Origin: Salisaeta longa DSM 21114
GTDB taxonomy: Bacteria; Bacteroidota; Rhodothermia; Rhodothermales; Salinibacteraceae
Direction of reading: 5' to 3'
Length of the DNA stretch: 64,000 nt
NCBI RefSeq assembly: GCF_000419585.1
Contig: NZ_ATTH01000001.1
Location: forward strand, 1,696,005 to 1,760,004
A model generated the notes under the pieces. The model did not search any database, was not told where the DNA came from, and worked only from the letters and a program-made list of their open reading frames with translations. Shown here in pieces: positions 43,452 to 51,727 of this stretch. Position numbers and translations under genes: made by a program. The number at the start of each line of letters is the position of its first letter. Position 1 is the stretch's first letter.

Positions 43452-44594
43452 TCAAGCCGTCGGCACGGCGTCTGAGGCGGCCACGGCCTCGATGCGAGCA
43501 TCGAACGCTTCATGCTGTACCGACCAGTCGAAGCGTGCCGGGATTTTGCGCAGCGTGCCGTGTGGAAGCAGCGGCTGGCGCCCCGCCAGCACGTCCCGCA
43601 GAATCGCAAAGAGCGCGTCCTCGTCGTCGTACAAGATGGGTGCGTGCAGCAGGGGGCGGTGGTGCGTATCCGGAATGAGCTCGGGGTAGCTGAGCCGGTT
43701 GGGCAGCACCGGATGGCAGCCGCAGTAGATGGCCTCCATGACCGCCACGCCAAAGAACTCGTGCAGCGCCGTTGATACCACCACATCGGCCCGGTGCAGC
43801 AAACGGCTGTACGCGGCAAAGTCCTCGGCGTAGCCGTAGTGCAGCACGCGATCGCCGTACCGTTCAAACGCCTGCTCAAACACCTCGGGCGCATTGCGAA
43901 ACTTCTTACCCGCCAAAATCAGCCGGAAGTCGCAGCCTACGTCGTCGAGGCGATTCATGGCGCGAAAAAACGCCTCCGGGTTTTTGTCGTACTCCCACCG
44001 CTGATTCCAGAGAATGATGGGCGGCGTGTTGCGGATCGCCTCGTCCGGGGCCTGCGCGTCGTGCGCCTTGAGGTTGAGTCCGAGCGGCAGCACGGAGCTT
44101 TTCTCACGAATGGCGCGCACCGTGTGCAGGTTCGTAAAGTCGGGGAACGTGCGCAGCAGTTGCGGCAGCGCGTCGGTGAACTCGTTGAAGTGGAAGCGCG
44201 AGTTGAACGCCACGTGGTCGGCCGCGAGCGCCGATTGGTAGTTGATGATGCTGTAGCTGCGGTCGCGCGAGCGGTCGGGCGGTAGCGGGTACGTGAGCTG
44301 GTTTTCGTGGAAGTAGGCCAGCACGGGCACGTCGGCAAGCACGTCGCGCGTGAGTGCCAGGAACGCCGGCAGGTGCACCATGCTACTGGCTAGCAGCACA
44401 TCGGGCACAAAGCCGTCGTGCAGGGCCTGGCGGGCCTTCTCGGCCAGCGTGATGGCGCCGCCTTCCATGCGCCACCGCCAAAAGCGGCCCGGCATGGTGA
44501 GGCACCGGAACGTGTGCGTGCTGTGCGCCGCGAGGCCATCCAAGAATCGCCGGTGCGAGCCGCCGTACCAGGGTTCAAGCGCCAGGACGTTCAT
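43452..44594 (-). CDS. tRNA-queuosine alpha-mannosyltransferase-like glycosyltransferase (DUF3524)
   Basis: A 380-residue cytosolic GT-B glycosyltransferase whose N-terminal half is DUF3524, the domain of human GTDC1/QTMAN, which adds mannose to queuosine in tRNA-Asp. Key segments are NVLALEPWYGGSHRRFLDGLA, LPAFLALTRDVLADVPVLAYFHENQLTYP (the motif most like the QTMAN family), NYQSALAADHVAFNSRFH, and the GT4-type donor site VSTALHEFFGVAVMEAIYCGCHPVLPN. Bacterial members are annotated by homology; direct evidence for their substrate is limited. It is convergent with udk. Confidence 0.85.
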   Translation of the reverse strand: MNVLALEPWYGGSHRRFLDGLAAHSTHTFRCLTMPGRFWRWRMEGGAITLAEKARQALHDGFVPDVLLASSMVHLPAFLALTRDVLADVPVLAYFHENQLTYPLPPDRSRDRSYSIINYQSALAADHVAFNSRFHFNEFTDALPQLLRTFPDFTNLHTVRAIREKSSVLPLGLNLKAHDAQAPDEAIRNTPPIILWNQRWEYDKNPEAFFRAMNRLDDVGCDFRLILAGKKFRNAPEVFEQAFERYGDRVLHYGYAEDFAAYSRLLHRADVVVSTALHEFFGVAVMEAIYCGCHPVLPNRLSYPELIPDTHHRPLLHAPILYDDEDALFAILRDVLAGRQPLLPHGTLRKIPARFDWSVQHEAFDARIEAVAASDAVPTA

Positions 44595-44637
44595 GCGGTT
44601 GGGCGTGGTTGAACAGACGGCGCGCGACCGGTGAGCG

Positions 44638-46512
44638 TTACGATTGCTGGCGCTTCTGGGCTTCTTCGGCCTTTTCGATCAGCTTGGCGAAAAAGCCTTT
44701 CTTCGCATCCTTGCGCGAGCCCCGGCCGTTGGTCGACGGGTCGTCCTTCTCCTGCTCAATCTCGTGGTTGATGTACTGCTGCTGCGCCACCGAGACGATG
44801 TTAAACGCCAGGTAGTACAGGCTGAGCCCCGAGGCAAATCCGTTGAAGATGAACAAGAAGAAGATGGGCATGCCGTACATCATCGCCTTCATCTGACCGC
44901 CGCCCGCGCCAGGCGACGACTGCAGCCGCATGGTGGCAATCATGGAGAGGGCCATGAGCAGCGTGAAGCCGGAGACGTAATCGCCGTAGAACGGAAGGGT
45001 AAACGGCAGCTGGAGAATAACATCCGGCGCCGACAAGTCTGCCGCCCACAAGAAGCTCTCCTGGCGCAGCTGAATAGACTGCGGAATAAACTGATAGAGT
45101 GCGATGAGCACCGGGTACTGCAAGAACATGGGCAAACAGCCCCCAATGGGGTTGACGCCCGTCTCCCGGTACATCTTCATCATCTCCTCCTGCTGCTTCT
45201 GCGGGTCGTCGCCGTACTTGTCCTTGATCTCCTCCATCTTGGGCTGCAGCTCGCGCATCTGCGCCATGCTACGGTACGACGAGCGCGTCAGCGGATAGGT
45301 GAGGAGCTTGACGAGCAGCGCGATGATGATAAGCGCCAGCCCGTAGTTGGGCAGCACGCCGCCCAGGTATGTGAGCACCGGGATGAAGATGTATTTTGCG
45401 AGCGGCCGCGTCATCCACTCGAAAAAGTCCCAGCCGTAGTCAACCATGTCGTACAGGTCACGGTTGTACGACGCGAGGTTGTAATAATTGATGGGCCCCA
45501 GGTACAGGTTGAACTGATCCGTAGGCTCCGCCGGAGTGGGCGCCGGCAGCTGGAGCCGGGCCGTAAGGCTTTTTGTGTCGATGGAGCCGTCGTGCTGTAC
45601 GCGATCGCCGATCAGGTCGGCCCCCTTCACCGCATCGGGCGCGTCGGGCAGCACCGCGGCCGTAAAGTATTTGTTTTTCGTGGCCACCCACCCGATGTCG
45701 CCGTTTAGGCTGCGCTCGTTGTGGTCTTGGTCAGACAGCGCGAGGCCCACCACCTCGCCGCCCGAGTACGCAAAAAGGCCCGTGTGGCGCAGCTCGCCCT
45801 CCGTTTCGTCTTCCGAGAAGGGCATCGCATCGTCCCAGACCAGCGCGTAGCCGTCGCGCGTCAGGTAACGATCCGCGTTCTCATGGCGGATCGCCAACCC
45901 GACGTCGTACGACGACGGCCGGAAGGTATAGGTCTGATGCAGCGTGCCGCCGCTGAGCGTAGCCGTAAACGTGAGCGTGGCCTCTTGCTCCGTTATGCGG
46001 AGGGTGTCGCCGGCAAAAGCGGAGGTGAAGTGCACGTCGCGCGTGTCCACGAGGCGGCTCTGCGGCGTCGTGAACGAAAGCGCCAGCGCGCCCCGCCCGG
46101 TGGAGTCGATCAGCTGCACCGGGTTCTGCTGTTGCCCGTACTGGTGATAGTCCTTGAGGGCAAAGCGCCGGAGCGTACCGCCTTGCGAGGAGAGCACCGC
46201 CTCGTAGAGCGGCGTCTCGACGACGATGGTGCGCGCGGTGTCCGGCAGCGGCTGGTTGGTCGCCGGCGCCAGGGCCGCCGTATCGCGCGACGCGGTTGCG
46301 GCCGCTGGCGCTGCCGTATCGGACGGCGCGGCCTGCGGGGCGGGCGCCTGCGCGGCGGCCGTGGTGTCCTGAAACGGCTGCTGCGGCGGTTGCGGCGGCT
46401 GCGGGTTGAACCAGTACATCCAGCCCAGCATCACCACGCCAAACAGAATGGTGGCGATGATGACGTTGCGCTGGTCTTCCGGCGCGGGTTGGTTGCTAAG
46501 CGAGCGGGGCAA
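44638..46512 (-). CDS. yidC: Membrane protein insertase YidC
   Basis: A 624-residue insertase that inserts and folds inner-membrane proteins, alone or with SecYEG. One N-terminal membrane segment (VIIATILFGVVMLGWMYWFN), then a long Pro/Gln/Ala-rich low-complexity linker (about 35-90) and the periplasmic beta-domain (TPLYEAVLSSQGGTLRRFAL). The five-helix YidC core includes YGLALIIIALLVKLLTYPLTRSSYRSMAQMRELQPKM, NPIGGCLPMFLQYPVLIALY and a charged C-terminal tail. It follows rnpA and rpmH, the widespread bacterial order; a separate yidD gene is not visible between them. Confidence 0.96.
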   Translation of the reverse strand: MPRSLSNQPAPEDQRNVIIATILFGVVMLGWMYWFNPQPPQPPQQPFQDTTAAAQAPAPQAAPSDTAAPAAATASRDTAALAPATNQPLPDTARTIVVETPLYEAVLSSQGGTLRRFALKDYHQYGQQQNPVQLIDSTGRGALALSFTTPQSRLVDTRDVHFTSAFAGDTLRITEQEATLTFTATLSGGTLHQTYTFRPSSYDVGLAIRHENADRYLTRDGYALVWDDAMPFSEDETEGELRHTGLFAYSGGEVVGLALSDQDHNERSLNGDIGWVATKNKYFTAAVLPDAPDAVKGADLIGDRVQHDGSIDTKSLTARLQLPAPTPAEPTDQFNLYLGPINYYNLASYNRDLYDMVDYGWDFFEWMTRPLAKYIFIPVLTYLGGVLPNYGLALIIIALLVKLLTYPLTRSSYRSMAQMRELQPKMEEIKDKYGDDPQKQQEEMMKMYRETGVNPIGGCLPMFLQYPVLIALYQFIPQSIQLRQESFLWAADLSAPDVILQLPFTLPFYGDYVSGFTLLMALSMIATMRLQSSPGAGGGQMKAMMYGMPIFFLFIFNGFASGLSLYYLAFNIVSVAQQQYINHEIEQEKDDPSTNGRGSRKDAKKGFFAKLIEKAEEAQKRQQS

Positions 46513-46560
46513 AGGCTTCAGACGATTGCGAAAGACAACAATGGAACGACCGCCCGGGCG

Positions 46561-46995
46561 CTACGGGTGGAGCGTGGCGACGAGGCGGTCAAGCACGCGG
46601 GGCAGGTCGCGCGGGATGGCGGTGTCGGCTGTCGCCGGATCGCCGCGAAACAGCAACATCACCAGCAGCGCATCGGCCCGGGGCCGCTGCACCTCGAGCA
46701 CGGCATGCTGATGCCGGCGGTAGACCTCCCGCATGAGGCGCCGCACGCGGTTGCGCGCCACGCCGCTGCGTACGCCGGGGCCGGGACTAAACCCTATCTG
46801 AAGCGGGGTGTCGTGGCCCGTTTGCGAGCGGTCGACCCGCCGAAACAGGGCGCGCAGCGCGCCCACCGCCACTGTGGCCACGTCATCGCGCGACCGGTCG
46901 AAGAGCGACCGGATTAGGCGGGTGCGCTTCAGGCGGTGCGACGGCGGAAATGTGTAGCGGCGCGCCTGCGGCGCACCGGCCCGTGACGAAGACAT
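46561..46995 (-). CDS. rnpA: Ribonuclease P protein component
   Basis: A 144-residue protein that helps the RNase P RNA process tRNA 5' ends. The conserved central motif appears as ARNRVRRLMREVYR and the N-terminal HRLKRTRLIRSLF; arginine content is high, as expected. ATG 46995 gives the usual size. It is downstream of rpmH and upstream of yidC. Confidence 0.95.
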   Translation of the reverse strand: MSSSRAGAPQARRYTFPPSHRLKRTRLIRSLFDRSRDDVATVAVGALRALFRRVDRSQTGHDTPLQIGFSPGPGVRSGVARNRVRRLMREVYRRHQHAVLEVQRPRADALLVMLLFRGDPATADTAIPRDLPRVLDRLVATLHP

Positions 46996-47005
46996 AGGGC
47001 GTGGG

Positions 47006-47170
47006 TTATACCGGCTTGCCGGAGCTCTTGTCACTCACCGTGAGGTTTTTGCGTCCTTTCTTGCGGCGGCGCTTGAGGATCTCACGGCCACTTTTCGTTT
47101 TCATGCGCGCCCGAAAGCCGTGCTTGTTGCGGCGCTTCCGGCGGCTGGGTTGGTAGGTGCGCTTTGGCAT
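47006..47170 (-). CDS. rpmH: 50S ribosomal protein L34
   Basis: A 54-residue protein, the smallest ribosomal subunit protein, with the typical [20 protein letters not shown] start and [20 protein letters not shown] centre. ATG 47170 is used. It is slightly longer than the family norm (44-50) because of an extra C-terminal SSGKPV tail. The order rpmH-rnpA-yidC is conserved in bacteria. Confidence 0.97.
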   Translation of the reverse strand: MPKRTYQPSRRKRRNKHGFRARMKTKSGREILKRRRKKGRKNLTVSDKSSGKPV

Positions 47171-47355
47171 AACAGTCGATAGAATAAGAGGACAGAACAC
47201 AACGAATCACGCGCTCTAACGACGGCTGCCCTTCGATGTTTGGGGCGGGCCGGGCTAAAACATCGTCAAATTAACACGCCGCGGCCCCTGCGGTGCCTGG
47301 GAACGCAGGGTGCCCCCAGACATTAACAGAAAACATGCACGTGGTGCGTCCACTA

Positions 47356-47379
47356 GCAGGCGGCTTGTGCGCCGCCTGC
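47356..47379. other. Perfect hairpin just upstream of tRNA-Gly
   Basis: Arms GCAGGCGGC (47356-47364) and GCCGCCTGC (47371-47379), six-base loop, five bases before the tRNA. It has no T-tract; it may be part of the tRNA leader or a weak terminator. Confidence 0.5.
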
Positions 47380-47384
47380 ACGCA

Positions 47385-47459
47385 GCGGGAATAGCTCAGG
47401 GGTAGAGCATCAGCTTCCCAAGCTGAGGGTCGCGGGTTCGAATCCCGTTTCCCGCTCCA
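47385..47459 (+). tRNA. tRNA-Gly (anticodon CCC)
   Basis: The acceptor stem is GCGGGAA paired with TTCCCGC, the T-loop is GGTTCGAATCC, and the seven-base anticodon loop TTCCCAA gives CCC, which reads GGG. The 3' CCA is encoded (47457-47459). All stems pair. Confidence 0.93.
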
Positions 47460-47590
47460 CCAGCGCGCGGGCCCGCACGAGGCGCGGCGTTCCCGGTTCG
47501 TGTGGAGCCTGTGTGGAAAGCGCAGCCGCTCCGAACCTTCGCGGGCGGCGGGCTTACATCGGTAGCGCAACGCGTTACTACGCGCCCTTG

Positions 47591-47665
47591 GGGCGATTAG
47601 CTCAGTTGGTTTAGAGCACCTCCCTTACAAGGAGGGGGTCGTTGGTTCGAATCCAGCATCGCCCA
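47591..47665 (+). tRNA. tRNA-Val (anticodon UAC)
   Basis: Acceptor GGGCGAT pairs with ATCGCCC; anticodon stem CCTCC/GGAGG encloses CTTACAA, giving TAC (reads GUA and related Val codons). T-loop is GGTTCGAATCC. The 3' CCA is not encoded, unlike the tRNA-Gly next to it. The accessory island begins directly after it. Confidence 0.95.
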
Positions 47666-47990
47666 CATTTTTTCTCCGTAAGTCTCTTTTTTTATGGACT
47701 TACGGATTCCATGGTACAACGCAGCACAGCAAATTAGCTGAGTACGGAGAGCAGACTCCGCAACGTATACCGCGGATATTGTCTTTTCTGTGACGTGCAC
47801 CGCAGCGGTGCACGTGTCCTTCCACCTCATCCGGGTCGCGCCCAATAGCTTACACCGATTCGGCTACCTGATTTTAGCCTTGGTATTCACCGAGAATGTC
47901 GCGCTCGCACCGAGCAAAGATTGATCGCTCCGCCTCCCTGTTGTACACTACACATCAAGCTTTCTGAATCCATGATCTCTGTAGCTGGTG
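47666..47990. other. Non-coding boundary of the accessory island
   Basis: About 325 bases between tRNA-Val and the mod gene. They hold a perfect 10-bp inverted repeat, TCCGTAAGTC (47675-47684) and GACTTACGGA (47697-47706), whose 12-base loop carries a T-run. The region is more AT-rich than the core genome. No integrase gene and no repeat of the tRNA 3' end were seen. Confidence 0.55.
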
Positions 47991-50900
47991 ATGTCAACCC
48001 CCGATTCTCTTGCAAGGTTTACGGACACCCTCTGCACGCTCTTTCAGTTCGACGTAGCAGATCTTGACTTTGGTGTCTACCGAATCTTAAACGAGAAGCG
48101 CGACGACATCGAGCGGTTCATCGAGCGTGATCTCGTGGTAGGCGTCCGAGAGGAGCTGCGCGCCTACGAGGAAGGGCAAATCGAAGCGGCCCGCGAAGCT
48201 GTCAAGGAGGCGCGGCAGACGGTCTTGCAGACGCTTTCTGAGGACGCGATCTTGCCGGATGGCTCGATAAAGGAAGCGTATCGTGAGCTGAAGGCGGCGC
48301 AGGATTATATCAAGGCCCGCAAACGGCTGGAAACAGCGGAGCTTTCGGAGGACACCGAGCGGCGCATTTACGACGACCTGGCGCGCTTCTTCAACCGCTA
48401 CTACGATGGCGGCGACTTCATCACGAAGCGGCGGTTTGCAGCGGGCGATTCCAAGTACATGGTGCCCTACGACGGCGAGGAGGTGCTGCTGCACTGGGCT
48501 AATCGGGACCAGTACTACGTCAAGACGACGGAGCACTTCCGGGACTATCGCTTCACGATTCGCGGCGTGGATGTGCACTTCCGCCTCGTCGATGCGCAAA
48601 CGCCGCAGGACAACGTGAAGGCGAGCGACACCCGCTATTTCGTGCTGCAGGGCGAGGATCCGGTGACGGTAGACCCAGAGGCCGGGCGCTGTACCATCGA
48701 GTTTGCCTATCGGCCCCTCACCGAGGACGAGGACGAACGGCTCCTGGCGCGCTACAACGAGCAGCAGAGCACATCCAACCGGCGGAAGACGAACGACCGG
48801 TCGACCATCGTCGCAGCGACCACGCAGGAAGTCCTGGATGCGATGGGCGACCGCACGATCCGCGCTCAGCTTGCCCAACCGGAGGAGGGCACGGAGAAGA
48901 GCCCACTCGAAATCCATCTTAACCGCTACACGGCGAAGAATACGGCGGACTACTTCATCCACAAGGACCTGAAGGGCTTTCTGCGGGGACAGCTGGCGTT
49001 CTTCATCCAAAACGAGGTCCTGAACCTGAATGAGGTGCTGGAGGCGGAAGAGCACCGGCGCCTGCATCAGGTGGACCGCGCGAAGGCGGTGAAGAAGATC
49101 GGGGAGCGCATTATCGACTTCCTCGCGCAGATCGAGAATTTTCAGAAGCGCCTCTTCGAGAAGAAGAAGTTTATCATTGACACGGGCTACTGCGTGACGC
49201 TCGACCGCGTGCCCGACGCACTCTACGATGCGATTCTCGCTAACGAAGCGCAGCTCGACGAATGGCGCGACCTGTATGCCACAGACCAGTGGGACAACGG
49301 GCTCTTCAGCCAGGGCTATGAGGACGGCACGTTCACGCGGGACTTTCTGGAGGCACACCCGCACGTGATGATCGACACCCGGCACTTCGGGCAAGATTTC
49401 ACCGATGCCCTGCTCGCACACCTTTCGACGCTCGATGCGGACGAGGGCCTATCGGGCGTGATCGACGGCCGCTGCATTCAGGGGGAAAACTTCCAGGCGC
49501 TCAACCTGCTCCAGGAACGGTTTCGAGAGAAGGTGGACTGTGTGTATATCGATCCGCCGTACAACACGGGCAACGACGGGTTTCTCTACAAGGACAGTTA
49601 CCGGCATTCCTCATGGATGAGCATGATGGCGGATCGGGTCATGCTCACGCGCAGCTTGATGCCTGGAGAAAGCGCGCTTTTTGCCAATGTCGACGACAAC
49701 GAACAGGATAACCTGCGGAAACTGTTAGGACAGCTGTTCGGAGAAGGAAACTTCGTCGCCAATCTCATCTGGCAGAAGAAATATTCTCCCGCAAACGACG
49801 CGACGTGGTTTAGCGATGACCACGATCATGTCCTCGTGTACGCTGAGGACAAAACAAAATGGCGGCCGAAGAAGCTTCCACGTACGGAAAAGCAAAACAG
49901 CGGTTATACTAATTCAGACAATGACCCACGTGGTCCTTGGCTTTCTGGAGACTACACGTCAAACAAATCAGCAGAACAGCGACCAAATCTATACTACCCA
50001 ATCACGAATCCGAATACCGGAGAAGAAATTTGGCCACCGGAAGACGCTGTTTGGCGCTACTCTGAGGAGTATCATGAGCGTAATGTCGAGGCTAACAGAG
50101 TCTGGTGGGGACAAGAGGGAACCAATACAATGCCGCGTTACAAGCGCTTTCTAAGTGAGGTGGAAGGTATTGTGCCGCGCACAGTCTGGACATATGACAA
50201 GGCTGGGCACAACCAGGATGCCGTACGTGAACTCCACGCGCTATTCGAGCGGAATCCTTTTCCCAGCCCAAAGCCGACCAAACTCTTGCGGCGCATCTTC
50301 CAGGTGGACGGCGGTAACGTTGTGCTCGACTATTTCGCCGGAAGCGGCACCACAGGCCACGCGGTCATGAATTTGAACCGTGAGGACGGCGGCAGCCGGA
50401 CGTATGTCCTCGTCGAAATGGGCGAGCACTTCGATAACGTGATGCTCCCGCGCCTCAAGAAGGTTGCCTTCAGCAGCGAATGGAAAGACGGTGTGCCGCA
50501 GGCGAGCGACGGCATGAGCCACGTCATCCAGTATCACCGGCTGGAATCGTACGAGGATGCGCTCAACAACATCGAGGTCAAGCGCCCGGAGGCCGAGCCG
50601 TCACTTCTCGACCGGTTCGACGACTACGCACTCCGCTACATGCTCCCGCACGAGACGCGGGAGAGTGAGACGCTGCTGGCGCCGGATGCCTTCGCACGGC
50701 CGTTTGAGTACACGCTGCGCATTCAGCACGGCATGCACAGCCCCAAGGCGCACGCAGTCGATCTGGAGGCGACGTTCAACTACCTGATCGGCCTGCAGGT
50801 ACACACGCGCCGCGTTTACGAACACCAGGATCGCCGGTACGTCGTGGTGACCGGCACCGTTGAGCACGAGCAGTCCATCGACGCCGTACTGGTCGTCTGG

Positions 50901-51068
50901 CGCAATCAAGAGGACCTGGACTTGGACGCGGAGAAAGCGTGGGCGGCGGAGACGTTGCCCGAGGGGCCGTTCGACACCGTGTACGTCAACGGCCCGAGTT
51001 TCATTCACGGGCAGGCCGAGCCGCTGGAGATCACCTTACGCGAGCGGATGGATCCCGCCGCCGGATAG
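47991..51068 (+). CDS. Type III-like DNA adenine methyltransferase (Mod) with long N-terminal extension
   Basis: A 1025-residue beta-class N6-adenine methyltransferase: the catalytic motif DPPYNTGNDG is at 521 and the AdoMet-binding FAGSGTTGHAV at 782, the order used by type III Mod proteins. Between them lies the target-recognition region, where base composition drops sharply (28 G+C in bases 49981-50040 versus 34 of 60 in 48961-49020). Residues 1-~480 are an N-terminal extension not found in classical Mod proteins of ~650 residues; it includes LRGQLAFFIQNEVLNLNEVL. It methylates the recognition site to protect host DNA. A GTG one codon upstream (47988) is an alternative start. It leads a mod-RAYT-res run. 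Confidence 0.92.
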   Translation: MSTPDSLARFTDTLCTLFQFDVADLDFGVYRILNEKRDDIERFIERDLVVGVREELRAYEEGQIEAAREAVKEARQTVLQTLSEDAILPDGSIKEAYRELKAAQDYIKARKRLETAELSEDTERRIYDDLARFFNRYYDGGDFITKRRFAAGDSKYMVPYDGEEVLLHWANRDQYYVKTTEHFRDYRFTIRGVDVHFRLVDAQTPQDNVKASDTRYFVLQGEDPVTVDPEAGRCTIEFAYRPLTEDEDERLLARYNEQQSTSNRRKTNDRSTIVAATTQEVLDAMGDRTIRAQLAQPEEGTEKSPLEIHLNRYTAKNTADYFIHKDLKGFLRGQLAFFIQNEVLNLNEVLEAEEHRRLHQVDRAKAVKKIGERIIDFLAQIENFQKRLFEKKKFIIDTGYCVTLDRVPDALYDAILANEAQLDEWRDLYATDQWDNGLFSQGYEDGTFTRDFLEAHPHVMIDTRHFGQDFTDALLAHLSTLDADEGLSGVIDGRCIQGENFQALNLLQERFREKVDCVYIDPPYNTGNDGFLYKDSYRHSSWMSMMADRVMLTRSLMPGESALFANVDDNEQDNLRKLLGQLFGEGNFVANLIWQKKYSPANDATWFSDDHDHVLVYAEDKTKWRPKKLPRTEKQNSGYTNSDNDPRGPWLSGDYTSNKSAEQRPNLYYPITNPNTGEEIWPPEDAVWRYSEEYHERNVEANRVWWGQEGTNTMPRYKRFLSEVEGIVPRTVWTYDKAGHNQDAVRELHALFERNPFPSPKPTKLLRRIFQVDGGNVVLDYFAGSGTTGHAVMNLNREDGGSRTYVLVEMGEHFDNVMLPRLKKVAFSSEWKDGVPQASDGMSHVIQYHRLESYEDALNNIEVKRPEAEPSLLDRFDDYALRYMLPHETRESETLLAPDAFARPFEYTLRIQHGMHSPKAHAVDLEATFNYLIGLQVHTRRVYEHQDRRYVVVTGTVEHEQSIDAVLVVWRNQEDLDLDAEKAWAAETLPEGPFDTVYVNGPSFIHGQAEPLEITLRERMDPAAG

Positions 51069-51100
51069 CCATTAACCACAAAAAGCCGACGCAATACCCG

Positions 51101-51715
51101 ATGAGCGACACGCGATACCTTGGACAATACCGAACCGGCTCGATACGGCTGGACGGCTGGGATTATCGGCGGTCGGCGTGGTATTTCGTGACGATATGCA
51201 CCCATCGGCGCGCCCATCATTTTGGCGTAATCCGCAGAGGCGTCATGGGATTGTCTCCTGCCGGATGCGTCGCCGCACAATTTTGGCAACGTATCGAAGA
51301 TCTGAACGATCGGGCCGTATTGGACGCCTTTGTGGTGATGCCCAACCACGTACATGGAATATTGGGATTGTTGCCACGGCCTAACCATGCCACGGTAGAG
51401 ACGTTGGATTCCAATGTCTCTACCGTGGATTCCAACGTCTCTACGGACGCGACGGGCGCAAAAACGCCGGATCAAAGATCCCGCCACATGTCCCGCATTT
51501 CCCCGAAGGCCGGTTCAATATCGACCATCATTCGATCCTACAAAGCCGCCGTCACGAAACGCGTGCGGCCTGCACTATGCCCCGATTTTGGATGGCAACC
51601 TCGTTTCTACGACCACATCATCCGCAATGAACGGGCCTTTCGTGCCATTCGTCGGTACATTGAAAACAACCCCACACAGTGGGGCGAGGACCGTTACCAC
51701 TCCACGTCGTCATAG
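51101..51715 (+). CDS. RAYT (REP-associated tyrosine transposase), Y1/HUH type
   Basis: A 204-residue Y1 transposase-family protein. The HUH motif is H83-V-H85 in VVMPNHVHGILG, and the candidate catalytic tyrosine is Y186 in RRYIENNPTQW. The N-terminal WYFVTICTHRR segment is typical of this group. RAYTs cut single-stranded REP hairpins and are domesticated rather than freely transposing. A near-perfect palindrome lies inside the gene (51391-51427) in the loop between HUH and the C-terminal helix. It sits 32 bases after mod and 12 bases before res, in the same orientation, so all three are probably transcribed together. Confidence 0.9.
   Translation: MSDTRYLGQYRTGSIRLDGWDYRRSAWYFVTICTHRRAHHFGVIRRGVMGLSPAGCVAAQFWQRIEDLNDRAVLDAFVVMPNHVHGILGLLPRPNHATVETLDSNVSTVDSNVSTDATGAKTPDQRSRHMSRISPKAGSISTIIRSYKAAVTKRVRPALCPDFGWQPRFYDHIIRNERAFRAIRRYIENNPTQWGEDRYHSTSS
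51391..51444. repeat. REP-like palindrome inside RAYT gene 1
   Basis: Arms CACGGTAGAGACGTTGGA (51391-51408) and TCCAATGTCTCTACCGTG (51410-51427) pair with a single G-T type mismatch around one base. A second right arm, TCCAACGTCTCTAC (51431-51444), follows directly and pairs perfectly with 51395-51408. The core is GTAGAGACG / CGTCTCTAC. Confidence 0.85.
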
Positions 51716-51727
51716 ATCTGATCTCCC

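Noticed and set aside
47271-47570. Minus-strand open frame covering tRNA-Gly
   Set aside because: Its recognisable part is the antisense of the tRNA (the well-known spurious RDSNPRPSAWEADALPLSYS-type translation), so it is not a protein gene.
47597-47845. Minus-strand open frame covering tRNA-Val, with MLDSNQRPPPCKGG
   Set aside because: It is the antisense of tRNA-Val, a common false protein call.
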